Positions 16,007-24,441 of a stretch of DNA of 64,000 nucleotides are shown here, piece after piece; positions within the stretch are counted from its first letter, which is position 1, and every line of letters starts with the position of its first letter. The notes beneath the pieces are model-generated. The model was not told the DNA's origin, searched no databases, and saw nothing but the letters and a program-made list of their open reading frames with translations. This DNA is from CAJQQK01 sp963696075 (lineage in GTDB: Bacteria > Pseudomonadota > Alphaproteobacteria > Rhizobiales > Hyphomicrobiaceae). Where the stretch lies: NCBI GenBank assembly GCA_963696075.1, contig CAVOJD010000015.1, forward strand, positions 248,001-312,000, read 5' to 3'. The position numbers were made by a program, and so were the translations under genes.

Positions 16007-17131
16007 TCACGTCAGTTGGCGGGTCTCCTCTCCGCCTTCGAGGCTTGGCGGGCGGACGGCCTGACTGATCATTTTTTCCAACACGTCGCGGTCACCATCG
16101 GCAATCACCATGGTGACGCTCAGGGCGGTCGTGCGTCCGGCAAGTTCGGCGCGCTGATCCTCGTAGCTCAGAAGACGGACATGATCCTTCTCGGTGGTGA
16201 CCAGTTGGGCGCCGAGGGCATCGGCGCGCTGGAGAAGGTATTCGGCATCACCGGCATCGAAGAAGTGGTGATCCTTGTAGGTGACGGCTTCGGCGATTTC
16301 GATGCCGCCGAGGCGCAAGGTGTCGAAGAAGCGCTCGGGATGGCCGATGCCGGCAAAGGCGAGGACGGGCTTGCCGCGCAGGGCTGCAAGGTTGCTGCGG
16401 GGCACGATGCCGCCGTGCAGGATGGGTCGTCTGAAGCCCTCGGCGCGGAAGAATGCCTCCAGATTTTGCGGGCTGCCAGCGGGGGAATCGCTGGGGTTAT
16501 GTTCGGCATTGATCTCGCTGGCGTTGGTGGGGCCGGCGTTGATGATGATGAGGTCGCTGATTTCAAGCTGGGTGCGCAGCGGCGCCCGGAGGGGGCCTGC
16601 GGGGATGACGAGGCCGTTGCCGATGCCGCGCCGCGCGTCGACGACGGCGATCCGCAGCATCTTGGCGATCGAGGGGTTCTGGAGGCCGTCATCCATGATG
16701 ATGAGGCTTGGGGGATCGCTCATCGCCTCGAACCAGCGGGCGCCTTGGGGGCGATCGCGGGAGACCAGGGTGGGGGCTGCGCGGGCGAGGAGGAGGGCCT
16801 CGTCGCCGGTGTTGAGGGCGCTGTCGGTTTCGGGATTGACGAGATGGGGGCCGCGCAAGGTGCCGCCGTAGCCGCGGGTCAGGATGGCCGGGCGCAGTCC
16901 GATCGTGCGGGCGTATTCGGCGAGGAGCAAGGTGAGGGGCGTTTTGCCGGTGCCGCCGGCGGTGAAATTGCCGACGCAGATCACCGGGATCAGCGATGTG
17001 TAGGGCTGGGCGAAGCGCAGGCGGCGTTCGGCAATGCGGCCATAGAGGCGGGCAAGGGGGGCGAGGAGGCGGGCCTTGGAGGGGTCTGTCCGAGAAGACC
17101 CATACCACCACGTAGGCTCCCTAAGAGGCAC
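16007..17131 (-). CDS. lpxK: Tetraacyldisaccharide 4'-kinase
   Basis: This 374-residue membrane-associated kinase phosphorylates the 4' position of the lipid A disaccharide. The N-terminus has WWYGSS and a hydrophobic VICVGNFTAGGTGKTP containing the Walker A loop; LTRGYGG and MDDGLQNPS follow. The C-terminal half shows AFAGIGHPERFF and TYKDHHFF, both family motifs. GTG at 17131 is the start that retains the N-terminal EPTWWY region; it overlaps the end of the WaaA-fusion gene by 11 bases, so the two are one translation-coupled unit. The far C-terminus is a little longer than usual. Confidence 0.94.
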   Translation of the reverse strand: MPLREPTWWYGSSRTDPSKARLLAPLARLYGRIAERRLRFAQPYTSLIPVICVGNFTAGGTGKTPLTLLLAEYARTIGLRPAILTRGYGGTLRGPHLVNPETDSALNTGDEALLLARAAPTLVSRDRPQGARWFEAMSDPPSLIIMDDGLQNPSIAKMLRIAVVDARRGIGNGLVIPAGPLRAPLRTQLEISDLIIINAGPTNASEINAEHNPSDSPAGSPQNLEAFFRAEGFRRPILHGGIVPRSNLAALRGKPVLAFAGIGHPERFFDTLRLGGIEIAEAVTYKDHHFFDAGDAEYLLQRADALGAQLVTTEKDHVRLLSYEDQRAELAGRTTALSVTMVIADGDRDVLEKMISQAVRPPSLEGGEETRQLT

Positions 17132-19238
17132 GGCTCAGTTTCCTGCTCACTTCGGCGACGGGCGGATCGGCATCCGGCGCTTCGGGCTCAGGCGCGGTTG
17201 CCTGGGCGTCCGCTACAGATGCAGCGTCGGTTGGTTCGGGAAGCAGGCCGGCCAAGGCGTCGGTGGTGGCTGCCAGCGCCCCAATCATCTCAGACATCGC
17301 GGATCGGGCCTTGAGCGTCAACGATTTGCGAAGGTTATCGTCAAGAATGAGATCGATTGCGGTCCGGGCGAGCGTTGCAGCATCGGGGGCAATTCTGACG
17401 GCGTCGCGGCGGATCAGTTCGCGATAGGCGTCGGCAAAGTTCTCAAAGTTGGGGCCGCTGATGACGGGGGTGTCGAGGTGGACGGCCTCGAGGGGGTTTT
17501 GCCCGCCATGGGGAATGAGCGAGCCGCCGATGAAGGCGACATCACTCAGCGAATAGAACAGGCCCAGTTCGCCCAGTGTGTCGGCGACGTAGACGTCGGT
17601 CGATGCGGTGATCGGGTCGCCGGCGCTGCGGCGCGCGGTGGTGAAGCCTGCTGCGGCGGCCTCGCGGGCGACGTCGGCGCCGCGCTCGGGATGGCGGGGT
17701 ACGATGATGAACAGCGTCTTGGGCAGCGTTTTGCGCAGGATCGCGAAGGCGTCGAGCAGGATCGTTTCCTCGCCCGGATGGGTGCTGGCAGCGACGAAGA
17801 TGGGGCGGGGGCCGAGTTGGGTGCGGAGGTTCTCGAGGGCCGCTGCGTCGACGGACAAGGGGGGGGCGTCAACCTTGAGATTGCCGGTGATGCGCACGTC
17901 GCGGCCGCCAAGCTCACGGAAGCGGCGGGCGAGGCGGTTGTTCTGGGCGAGGATCAGGCGAAAACGGCCAAACAGCGCGCGGGCTGAACGGCGGTAGCGG
18001 CGCCAGCGGCGGTGGGAGCGGTCGGACATGCGGGCGTTGACCAGGGCCAGGGGGATGGCGCGTTCGCTGGCGGCGAGGATGGTGTTCGGCCAGATTTCGG
18101 ATTCGGTCAGGGCGGCGAGATCGGGGCGCCAATGGTCGAGGAAACGGGCGATGTAGGCGGGCACGTCGAGCGGCGCGTACTGGTGAATGTCATCAGGCGA
18201 GAGGCGCTTTTCGGCGATCGCCGCGGAGGTGACGGTGCCCGTGGTGAGGAGGAAGCGGCAGCCCGGGTGGCGGCGGCGCAAGGCTGCCATGAGAGGCAGG
18301 ACCGCATTGGTTTCGCCAACGCTTGCGGCGTGCAACCAGATCAGAACGCCGGGCGGGCGGGGGCGGGAGGCCTGCCCGAGGCGCTCGCCGCGCCGGGCGG
18401 GGTCTTCCTTGCCCTTCTTTTCGCGATAGCTGAGGATCAGGGGGACGGCGCCGGCGAGCGCGCGGGTGGCGCCGCGGTAGGTCTTGATGGGGAGGCCGGG
18501 GGACAGTGGCGGGTCGGTGATCCTGAGTGCGGCGGCAGGGGTTGCCCGGATCGGATCGGCGCCAATCAGGCGATAGGCGCGGCGGGTGGTGTCCTCAAGG
18601 ACCTGTTCGAGGTGCTGGCGGGCGTCTTCGAGGGCACCGGCGTCGGCTTCTGGGGCGATGTAGATCGGATCAGCAGTCAAGAGGGCGAGCCTGGAGCCGG
18701 GCAGGTTGATGGTCATCCGGCTCCAGGTGTCGAGCGTGAGGTAGCGCGAGGAGGCGACGGCGACGGGGATGATCGGGCGGCCGGATTTCTGGGCAAGCTT
18801 GATGATGCCGGGGCCAGCGCGGCGGGCGGGGCCCGGGGGAACATCGGCGGTCATCGTGATCGAGGTGTCGTTCTCGAGGAGGCGGAGGGCTTCCAGGAAG
18901 GCGCGGGTTCCGCCGCGATCCTTGCGCCGGCCGGCCGAGCCGCCACCGCGAACGAGGTCCATATCGAACGTTTCGAGGGCGCTGCCGATCAGTTCCGCGT
19001 CGCCGTGACGGGCGACCATGTTGGCGAACTTGAACCCTTTCGGGGCAAGCGGTGCAATCAGCATGAACTGGCCATGCCAGATTGCGATGATGGCGGGGTG
19101 ATTTGCGGCCATGACGGCGGGACCGTCAGTGGAGCCGGGATCGAGCGTGGAGGTTCGTTCGACAAGCCGGATGAAGCGGCCGGCGAGGCCGCCCAGCAGG
19201 CGATTGCGCGTGCGTTTGTCGAATGAAATGCGTGCCAT
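17121..19238 (-). CDS. waaA: Fused DUF374 acyltransferase-like domain and Kdo transferase WaaA
   Basis: The 705-residue protein has two parts. Residues 1-225 match the DUF374/lysophospholipid-acyltransferase-like family (IAIWHGQFMLIAP, RHGDAELIG, ADVPPGPARRAGPGI). Residues from about 245 on are WaaA: WLHAASVGETNAVLPL with the catalytic Glu, TTGTVTSA, ESEIWPNTILAA, GNLKVDAPP, ASTHPGEE and GGSLIPHGGQNPLE. WaaA adds Kdo to lipid A precursor at the inner membrane. In relatives the two are separate neighbouring genes; here no stop or start separates them. ATG at 19238 is chosen over a GTG at 19331. lpxK overlaps its end. Confidence 0.9.
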   Translation of the reverse strand: MARISFDKRTRNRLLGGLAGRFIRLVERTSTLDPGSTDGPAVMAANHPAIIAIWHGQFMLIAPLAPKGFKFANMVARHGDAELIGSALETFDMDLVRGGGSAGRRKDRGGTRAFLEALRLLENDTSITMTADVPPGPARRAGPGIIKLAQKSGRPIIPVAVASSRYLTLDTWSRMTINLPGSRLALLTADPIYIAPEADAGALEDARQHLEQVLEDTTRRAYRLIGADPIRATPAAALRITDPPLSPGLPIKTYRGATRALAGAVPLILSYREKKGKEDPARRGERLGQASRPRPPGVLIWLHAASVGETNAVLPLMAALRRRHPGCRFLLTTGTVTSAAIAEKRLSPDDIHQYAPLDVPAYIARFLDHWRPDLAALTESEIWPNTILAASERAIPLALVNARMSDRSHRRWRRYRRSARALFGRFRLILAQNNRLARRFRELGGRDVRITGNLKVDAPPLSVDAAALENLRTQLGPRPIFVAASTHPGEETILLDAFAILRKTLPKTLFIIVPRHPERGADVAREAAAAGFTTARRSAGDPITASTDVYVADTLGELGLFYSLSDVAFIGGSLIPHGGQNPLEAVHLDTPVISGPNFENFADAYRELIRRDAVRIAPDAATLARTAIDLILDDNLRKSLTLKARSAMSEMIGALAATTDALAGLLPEPTDAASVADAQATAPEPEAPDADPPVAEVSRKLSRAS

Positions 19239-19648
19239 TGAGGGCGGTTCTCGTGGTGGCCCGGGTTGTGACCAGATCGTCGGCGCTCGCTTGCCCGGCG
19301 ACCATAGGTCTGTTTGGTGTGAGTCGGCCACGCCTCAACTTACGGTTTCCAGGGATTTTGCAGCCGTTTCGCCGTTGCAATCTCCCTCCCGGCGAATCGA
19401 ATGGGCGCCCGGATCGACCGATTGGCCGTGTCCCGGCCGGGCGCGAGGGCGTGCTCGAAGCCAATGTTATAGTTATTCCATGGGGAAATAGCACGGATTT
19501 TGCGTGTGCAACTTGAAAGGTTTGCACGGAGCAGATAGGCAGCGTCGGGCGTTCTGTGACGGATCTGATTGCGGAAACGGCCGGGCATGTCGGCGTTCAC
19601 TCGGCGCTGGAGACGAATTTCGTTCAATCCGGGGATCGAGCCGGCCTT
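19239..19648. other. Intergenic region between waaA fusion and phosphatase gene
   Basis: About 410 bases separate two divergent genes and should hold both promoters. An AT-richer patch around 19460-19515 is the most promoter-like stretch for the plus-strand gene, but I see no convincing -35/-10 pair. If the phosphatase starts at GTG 19556 instead of ATG 19649, the region is shorter. No RNA gene or repeat is visible. Confidence 0.4.
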
Positions 19649-20386
19649 ATGGCGAAACTGGCAAAACCGCTGAAAACCTGGATTCGGAGGCATACCAACG
19701 CCGGACGGCGGGCGATGTATGAGCGCTCGCCGCGCTGGCTTGCGCGGACGCTTGGGCCGACGGCGACGTATCTCGACATGCTGTTGGTCGACCACGGGAT
19801 CTTTCGTCTGGCGTATCTCAATCGCCACAAGTTGGGGGAAAGTGCGTGGCGCTCCGCGCAGCCGGCGCCGTACGACCTCAAGCGGTTCAAGCAGGCCGGT
19901 GTCAAAACGGTCGTCAATCTCAGAGGCAAGCGCTTGTCGGGGAGCTATTGGCTCGAGGAGGCGGCGTGCCGGCGGCTGGGGTTGACGCTGGTCAACTACA
20001 TCGTGCGCTCGCGGGCGGCACCGAGCCTTGCGGAGCTGAAAGGCGCCAAAGCGCTGTTCGCGCGGATCGAGTATCCGGCCCTGATCCATTGCAAATCAGG
20101 TTCTGACCGGGCCGGGCTGATGAGCGTCCTCTATATGCATTTCGTCGAAGGCCAGCCGATCGAAGAGGCCATCGCACAGCTTTCCTGGCGCTATGGGCAC
20201 TTCAAGCAGGCCGATACCGGCGTGATCGACCACTTCTTCGAGACCTACATCGAGGCCAACCGGCAGTCGCCGATCGATTTCTGGACCTGGGTGGAGACGG
20301 CGTACGATCCCGACGCGGTGGCGCGCAGCTTTCAGGACAACAGCGTTGCGACGAAGATCGTCGGGACGATCCTCAGACGTGAATAA
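19649..20386 (+). CDS. Cysteine-based protein/lipid phosphatase (dual-specificity-like)
   Basis: The protein (245 residues from ATG 19649; 276 from GTG 19556) carries the phosphatase loop HCKSGSDRAG, giving nucleophile Cys149 and Arg154, preceded by ALI as in dual-specificity phosphatases. The earlier segment WRSAQPAPYDLKRFKQAGVKTVVNLRG is the family's typical lead-in with a general-acid region around residues 112-130. Proteins of this type in alphaproteobacteria dephosphorylate proteins, inositides or lipid phosphates. Its position beside lipid A genes suggests a membrane phospholipid or lipid A substrate, but that is inference. It converges on ubiA with 29 bases between stops. Confidence 0.78.
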   Translation: MAKLAKPLKTWIRRHTNAGRRAMYERSPRWLARTLGPTATYLDMLLVDHGIFRLAYLNRHKLGESAWRSAQPAPYDLKRFKQAGVKTVVNLRGKRLSGSYWLEEAACRRLGLTLVNYIVRSRAAPSLAELKGAKALFARIEYPALIHCKSGSDRAGLMSVLYMHFVEGQPIEEAIAQLSWRYGHFKQADTGVIDHFFETYIEANRQSPIDFWTWVETAYDPDAVARSFQDNSVATKIVGTILRRE

Positions 20387-20415
20387 AGGCCGGTTTGAAA
20401 GCGGTTCGGGGGGGG

Positions 20416-21414
20416 TCATGCCACCGCGGCGGCGAGGAGAAGGCCGAGGGTGAGGATCAGGCCCACGTCGCGGTTCGACTTGAAGCGCGCGAGGCAATTG
20501 TCGGAGCGGTCGGTGTCGAGTGTCGAGATCTGCCAGACAAAATGGGCGGCGACGGCGGCAAGAGCCAGGACGGCGGGCCAGGCCGTGGTGATGAGGACTA
20601 TTCCAGCGATCCAGCCGACCAACGTCAGGCCATAGAACAGGACCAGCATCGACTGGGTCATGTCGCCGAAACGCAGCGCGGTCGACTTGAGGCCGAGCAT
20701 GGCATCGTCGTCCTTGTCCTGATGGGCGTAGATCGTATCGTAGCCGATGGTCCACGCGACGGCGCCGGCGTAGAAGATGAGGGCCGGCCAATCGAGGCTG
20801 CCGGTGATGGTGGCCCAGCCGACGAGAACGCCCCAGTTGAAGGTGAGGCCGAGGACGGCCTGGGGCCAGTAGGTGACGCGTTTGGCGAAGGGGTAGACGG
20901 CAACGAGGGCGAGGGAGGCGATCGCGAGCCAGATCGTGAAGGAGTTGAGCTGGAGGAGAACCAGGAGACCGACAAGGGACTGGGCGACGGCGAACACCAG
21001 GGCCTGGGTGACGGTGACCTGGCCGGCGGGAATGGGCCTCAGGGCGGTGCGCTCGACGCTGCCATCGTAGTTGCGGTCGACGATGTCGTTCCAGGTGCAG
21101 CCGGCGCCGCGCATGGCGATCGCGCCGATGGCGAAGAGCACATAATAAAAGATATTCGGGGCGGCGGCGCCGGTTGCGACCTCGGCAAGCGACTGGCCGA
21201 ACCAGCAGGGCAGGAGCAAGAGCCAGGTGCCGATCGGCCGGTCGTAGCGGGCGAGCTTGAAATAAGGCTTCAGGGGGCCGGGCGCGTAGGTGTCGACCCA
21301 ATTGGCGGGCGGGGCGTCGGCGATCAGGTCCGTTTGGGGGCGGGGTCTCGTCATCGGCGCCTTCAGGTCGCGCGGGGGGCGGGCGGGTTGCGGTTCGGGG
21401 AACCTATCTGCCAT
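20416..21414 (-). CDS. ubiA: 4-hydroxybenzoate polyprenyltransferase
   Basis: This 332-residue inner-membrane enzyme attaches the polyprenyl tail to 4-hydroxybenzoate in ubiquinone synthesis. The first Asp-rich motif is NDIVDRNYD and the second is YDTIYAHQDKDDD, with about eight or nine hydrophobic segments. RYDRPIGTWLLLLPCWFG is the usual family entry region. The 40-residue Pro-rich N-terminus is somewhat long; ATG codons encode residues 1 and 21. It is divergent from rsmE, an arrangement common in this group, with about 180 bases between starts. Confidence 0.94.
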   Translation of the reverse strand: MADRFPEPQPARPPRDLKAPMTRPRPQTDLIADAPPANWVDTYAPGPLKPYFKLARYDRPIGTWLLLLPCWFGQSLAEVATGAAAPNIFYYVLFAIGAIAMRGAGCTWNDIVDRNYDGSVERTALRPIPAGQVTVTQALVFAVAQSLVGLLVLLQLNSFTIWLAIASLALVAVYPFAKRVTYWPQAVLGLTFNWGVLVGWATITGSLDWPALIFYAGAVAWTIGYDTIYAHQDKDDDAMLGLKSTALRFGDMTQSMLVLFYGLTLVGWIAGIVLITTAWPAVLALAAVAAHFVWQISTLDTDRSDNCLARFKSNRDVGLILTLGLLLAAAVA

Positions 21415-21591
21415 AGCATCGGGCGCGGGCCAACGGGGCGGTGCGCCGCGGACGGATTGAAGCGGGCGGTGGCGCCTGTTCTGGGCGCCGGCTGGCGCGG
21501 GGACGTTTGCTCTATTCCAAGGGGGAGGCGGTCTCTAAGAAGGAATGCGACCGCCGAAGGGGCGCGATGATCGGGATGAGTTGGGGTTCTA

Positions 21592-22341
21592 ATGGCGGTG
21601 CATGATTTTCGCTCGCAGCGGGTATTTCTGGAGGCCGACCTCTCGGAGGGGGCGGAAATTGCGTGCGAGCGCGGGCAGGCCAACTATCTGCGCAATGTGT
21701 TGCGACTGGGGGATGGCGCGCGGATACTGGTGTTCAACGGCAGGGAAGGTGAGTGGCGGGCGCGGCTGGCAGTCCATGGCAAACGTGATTGCGGGCTGGT
21801 GATCGAGGAGCAGGTGCGGGCGCAGGCGGGGGGGCCGGATGTGCGGTATCTGTTTGCGCCGCTGAAGCGGGCGCGGCTCGACTACATGGTGCAGAAGGCA
21901 ACGGAACTGGGGGTGAGAAGCCTCGAGCCGGTGATTACGGCGCATACGGTGGCGGAGCGGGTCAACATCGAGCGGATGCGAGCAAATGTGATCGAAGCGG
22001 CCGAGCAGTGCGGGGTGCTGCGGGTTCCTGATGTGGTTGAGCCGGTGCAACTCGAGGCATGCCTGGCGGATTGGCCCAAAGAGCGGGTGGTGTTTTTTGC
22101 CGACGAGGCAGCCGAGGCAGCCTCGCCGCTGGCGGCGTTCGAGGGAATTGAGCGGGGCGCGCCTGTGGCGGTGCTGATCGGTCCGGAAGGCGGGTTTTCC
22201 GAGACGGAACGCGCCCGCGTCAGGGCCTTGGGGCAGACCCGGGCGGTGTCGCTCGGGCCACGCATTATGCGGGCGGATACGGCCGCGGTGGCGCTGTTGG
22301 CGCTGGTAAATGCGGTTGTCGGGGACTGGGATCAGAAGTGA
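21592..22341 (+). CDS. rsmE: 16S rRNA (uracil1498-N3)-methyltransferase
   Basis: This 249-residue SPOUT-class enzyme methylates U1498 of 16S rRNA. It shows the N-terminal PUA-like region (RVFLEADLSEG, NYLRNVLRLGDG), QKATELGVRSLEPV, and the knot-forming cofactor site GPEGGFSETE followed by SLGPRIMRADTA. Start and length are normal. It lies between ubiA (divergent) and gshA (same strand, 236 bases downstream); the gap to gshA holds no feature I can support beyond a good ribosome-binding site ahead of gshA. Confidence 0.94.
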   Translation: MAVHDFRSQRVFLEADLSEGAEIACERGQANYLRNVLRLGDGARILVFNGREGEWRARLAVHGKRDCGLVIEEQVRAQAGGPDVRYLFAPLKRARLDYMVQKATELGVRSLEPVITAHTVAERVNIERMRANVIEAAEQCGVLRVPDVVEPVQLEACLADWPKERVVFFADEAAEAASPLAAFEGIERGAPVAVLIGPEGGFSETERARVRALGQTRAVSLGPRIMRADTAAVALLALVNAVVGDWDQK

Positions 22342-22577
22342 AATTGCGCGCGTGCTTGCAGGCGCGGCCCGGCCAGACCATAAAAAGCTGGCCGTGGCAT
22401 GTGACTGGTGCGCCAATTGACGGTATTGCGAGATGGACGGGATGGATTTGGTCCGGGCGCTCAAAGGCGTCGGCATGATCCGCCCCGACCAGTGAATGTG
22501 TGATCAGCCTGAGGTTCAGGCCGGTCTCGCGCCAAACGTGCTGACGTGAACAAGCCCTGGGAGCGGAAGAGGCTCAG

Positions 22578-23960
22578 ATGTCGACGAAAGAAGCCGGGGC
22601 GACAAGCCCGACGATCGAGGGCTATGACGACCTCGTGCAATGGATTGCGGATGGGGAAAAACCGGAACGCGATTGGCGGATCGGGACCGAGCACGAGAAG
22701 TTCGTTTTTCATACCGATGATCTCACGCCCGTGCCCTACGAAGGGCCACGCGGGATCAAGGCGCTGATGGAGGCCATGATTTCCGAATTCGGCTGGGAGG
22801 CGATCAAGGAAGGCGAAACAACCATTGCGCTCAAGCGCAGCAATGGGAGCCAGACTGAGACGATATCGCTTGAGCCGGGTGGACAGTTCGAATTGTCGGG
22901 CGCGCCGCTTGCCACGCTGCATGAGACGTGCGCGGAGGCGGGTGAGCATTTGCGCGAGTGTCTGCGGATCGGGGAGGAACTCGGCATCGGTTTCCTCGGC
23001 GTGGGCTTCTCGCCCAACTGGAAGCTCGATCAGATCCCGACGATGCCGAAGAAGCGCTATCAGGTGATGACGCGCTACATGCCCGAAGTCGGAAGCCGTG
23101 GGCATGACATGATGTATCGGACCTGTACGATCCAGGTGAACCTGGATTTCGACAGTGAAGCCGACATGGTCAAGAAGTTGCGGGTTTCGCTGGCGTTGCA
23201 GCCGCTGGCGACGGCGCTGTTTGCTTCTTCGCCCTTCGAGGAGGGCGGGCTCAACGGCATGAAGTCGCTCCGAAGTGCGGTGTGGCGGGATACGGACGGC
23301 AACCGGACGGGTATGCTGCCCTTCGCCTTCGAGGATGGCATGGGCTACCAGCGCTATGTCGACTATGCGCTCGATGTGCCGATGTATTTCGTCTATCGCG
23401 AGGGCGAATATATCGATGTGGCGGGGGCGTCATTTCGTGATTTCCTCGAGGGCCGGCTCGCGAAGCTGCCCGGCGAGAAGCCGACGATCGAGGATTGGTC
23501 GGACCATCTGACGACGCTGTTCCCCGAAGTCAGGTTGAAGCGGTTTCTGGAAATGCGCGGGGCGGATGGGGGGCCGTGGCGGCGGATCTGTGCGCTGCCG
23601 GCGTTCTGGGTTGGATTGCTCTACGATACCGGGGCGCTCGATCAGGCCTATGAATTGGTGCGCTCGTGGAGCGCTGAGGAGCGCCAGACGTTGCGCAATG
23701 AGGTGCCTGTCCACGGTCTTCAGACCCCGTTTCGGGGCGGCACGCTGCAGGATGTGGCGCGGGAGGCTGCGAAAATCTCGGCGGCCGGGCTCAAGGCCAG
23801 GGGGCGGCTCAATTCGAAGGGCGATGACGAGACGACATTCCTCGATTTTGTCGAGGAGGCGGCTGCAAGCGGCCGGGTGCCGGCGGATGAACTTCTGGCG
23901 CGCTATCACAACAGCTGGAAGCGTGACGTGAACCGGATTTACGCGGAGTATGCGTTCTGA
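22578..23960 (+). CDS. gshA: Glutamate-cysteine ligase, plant/alphaproteobacterial type
   Basis: This 460-residue enzyme joins glutamate and cysteine, the first step of glutathione synthesis. It belongs to the GCS2 group found in plants and alphaproteobacteria: IGTEHEKFVFH, SLEPGGQFELSGAPL, GFSPNWKLDQIPTMPKKRYQVM, MMYRTCTIQVNLDF, and SSPFEEGGLNGMKSLRSAVW. ATG at 22578 has GAAGAGG just upstream. Glutathione made by this enzyme serves redox balance and detoxification. The gene appears complete and ordinary. Confidence 0.95.
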   Translation: MSTKEAGATSPTIEGYDDLVQWIADGEKPERDWRIGTEHEKFVFHTDDLTPVPYEGPRGIKALMEAMISEFGWEAIKEGETTIALKRSNGSQTETISLEPGGQFELSGAPLATLHETCAEAGEHLRECLRIGEELGIGFLGVGFSPNWKLDQIPTMPKKRYQVMTRYMPEVGSRGHDMMYRTCTIQVNLDFDSEADMVKKLRVSLALQPLATALFASSPFEEGGLNGMKSLRSAVWRDTDGNRTGMLPFAFEDGMGYQRYVDYALDVPMYFVYREGEYIDVAGASFRDFLEGRLAKLPGEKPTIEDWSDHLTTLFPEVRLKRFLEMRGADGGPWRRICALPAFWVGLLYDTGALDQAYELVRSWSAEERQTLRNEVPVHGLQTPFRGGTLQDVAREAAKISAAGLKARGRLNSKGDDETTFLDFVEEAAASGRVPADELLARYHNSWKRDVNRIYAEYAF

Positions 23961-24084
23961 GGCAGTGAACGGGCGGGGCTTGTGCTGCCGCCGGTTCAGG
24001 TGTCATTCATGGAACGTTCGTTATGTTGGGCGAGAGACAAAGATAGCGGGCTTACGGTTCGCTTTGCGGTAGTGGGAGTCACTC

Positions 24085-24354
24085 GTGACGATTTTGACGA
24101 CAAGCAAGGAGGCGTTGGGGAGGGGAATTTTCCCTCGCCGTCTGGCACGTGGTGTCGCTGCGGTCCTTCTGGCTGGCGTGTTCTGGATGGGCGCCGGGCC
24201 CTTTATGAAGGCTGACACCGCGCAGGCAAGCTCATGCGATGCCTGCAAAACCCAATATAATAATTGCCGCATCAAGCAACGGGGGCACCCGTCCTGCGAT
24301 CGCGCCTATGAGGCGTGTCTGAGAAACTGCGTCAGATCAAGCCGGCGGCGCTGA
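24085..24354 (+). CDS. Small secreted six-cysteine protein
   Basis: I do not recognise this 89-residue protein. It starts at GTG 24085. Residues 1-49 form a long signal sequence with an Arg-rich front (RRLARG), a hydrophobic core (24-35) and a likely cleavage after TAQAS. The mature part has about 40 residues with six Cys at 51, 54, 61, 71, 78 and 82, in the pattern CDAC-x6-C-x9-C-x6-C-x3-C, and a basic end SSRRR. The spacing suggests a disulfide-stabilised helical hairpin like CHCH or CX9C-type proteins, but that is a pattern comparison only. It stands alone downstream of gshA. Confidence 0.55.
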   Translation: MTILTTSKEALGRGIFPRRLARGVAAVLLAGVFWMGAGPFMKADTAQASSCDACKTQYNNCRIKQRGHPSCDRAYEACLRNCVRSSRRR

Positions 24355-24373
24355 TATAGAGCCCGCCGACTTT

Positions 24374-24441
24374 GGATCATCTATTTTTTGGGATCATCAC
24401 TTTCTGGGGTCCAGCTATTTCTTGGGATCGATCTATTGATC
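24374..24441. repeat. Degenerate 17-bp tandem repeat, four units
   Basis: Units begin at 24374, 24391, 24408 and 24425, each starting GGATC or GGTCC and ending TTG or TGG in the first three (for example GGATCATCTATTTTTTG). The array is AT-richer than its surroundings, sits between the small Cys-rich gene and the LysR gene, and its last unit covers the LysR stop codon. Confidence 0.6.

Noticed and set aside
24374..24441. Short regular repeats considered as a CRISPR array
   Set aside because: Units are directly adjacent and degenerate, with no spacers and no cas genes.
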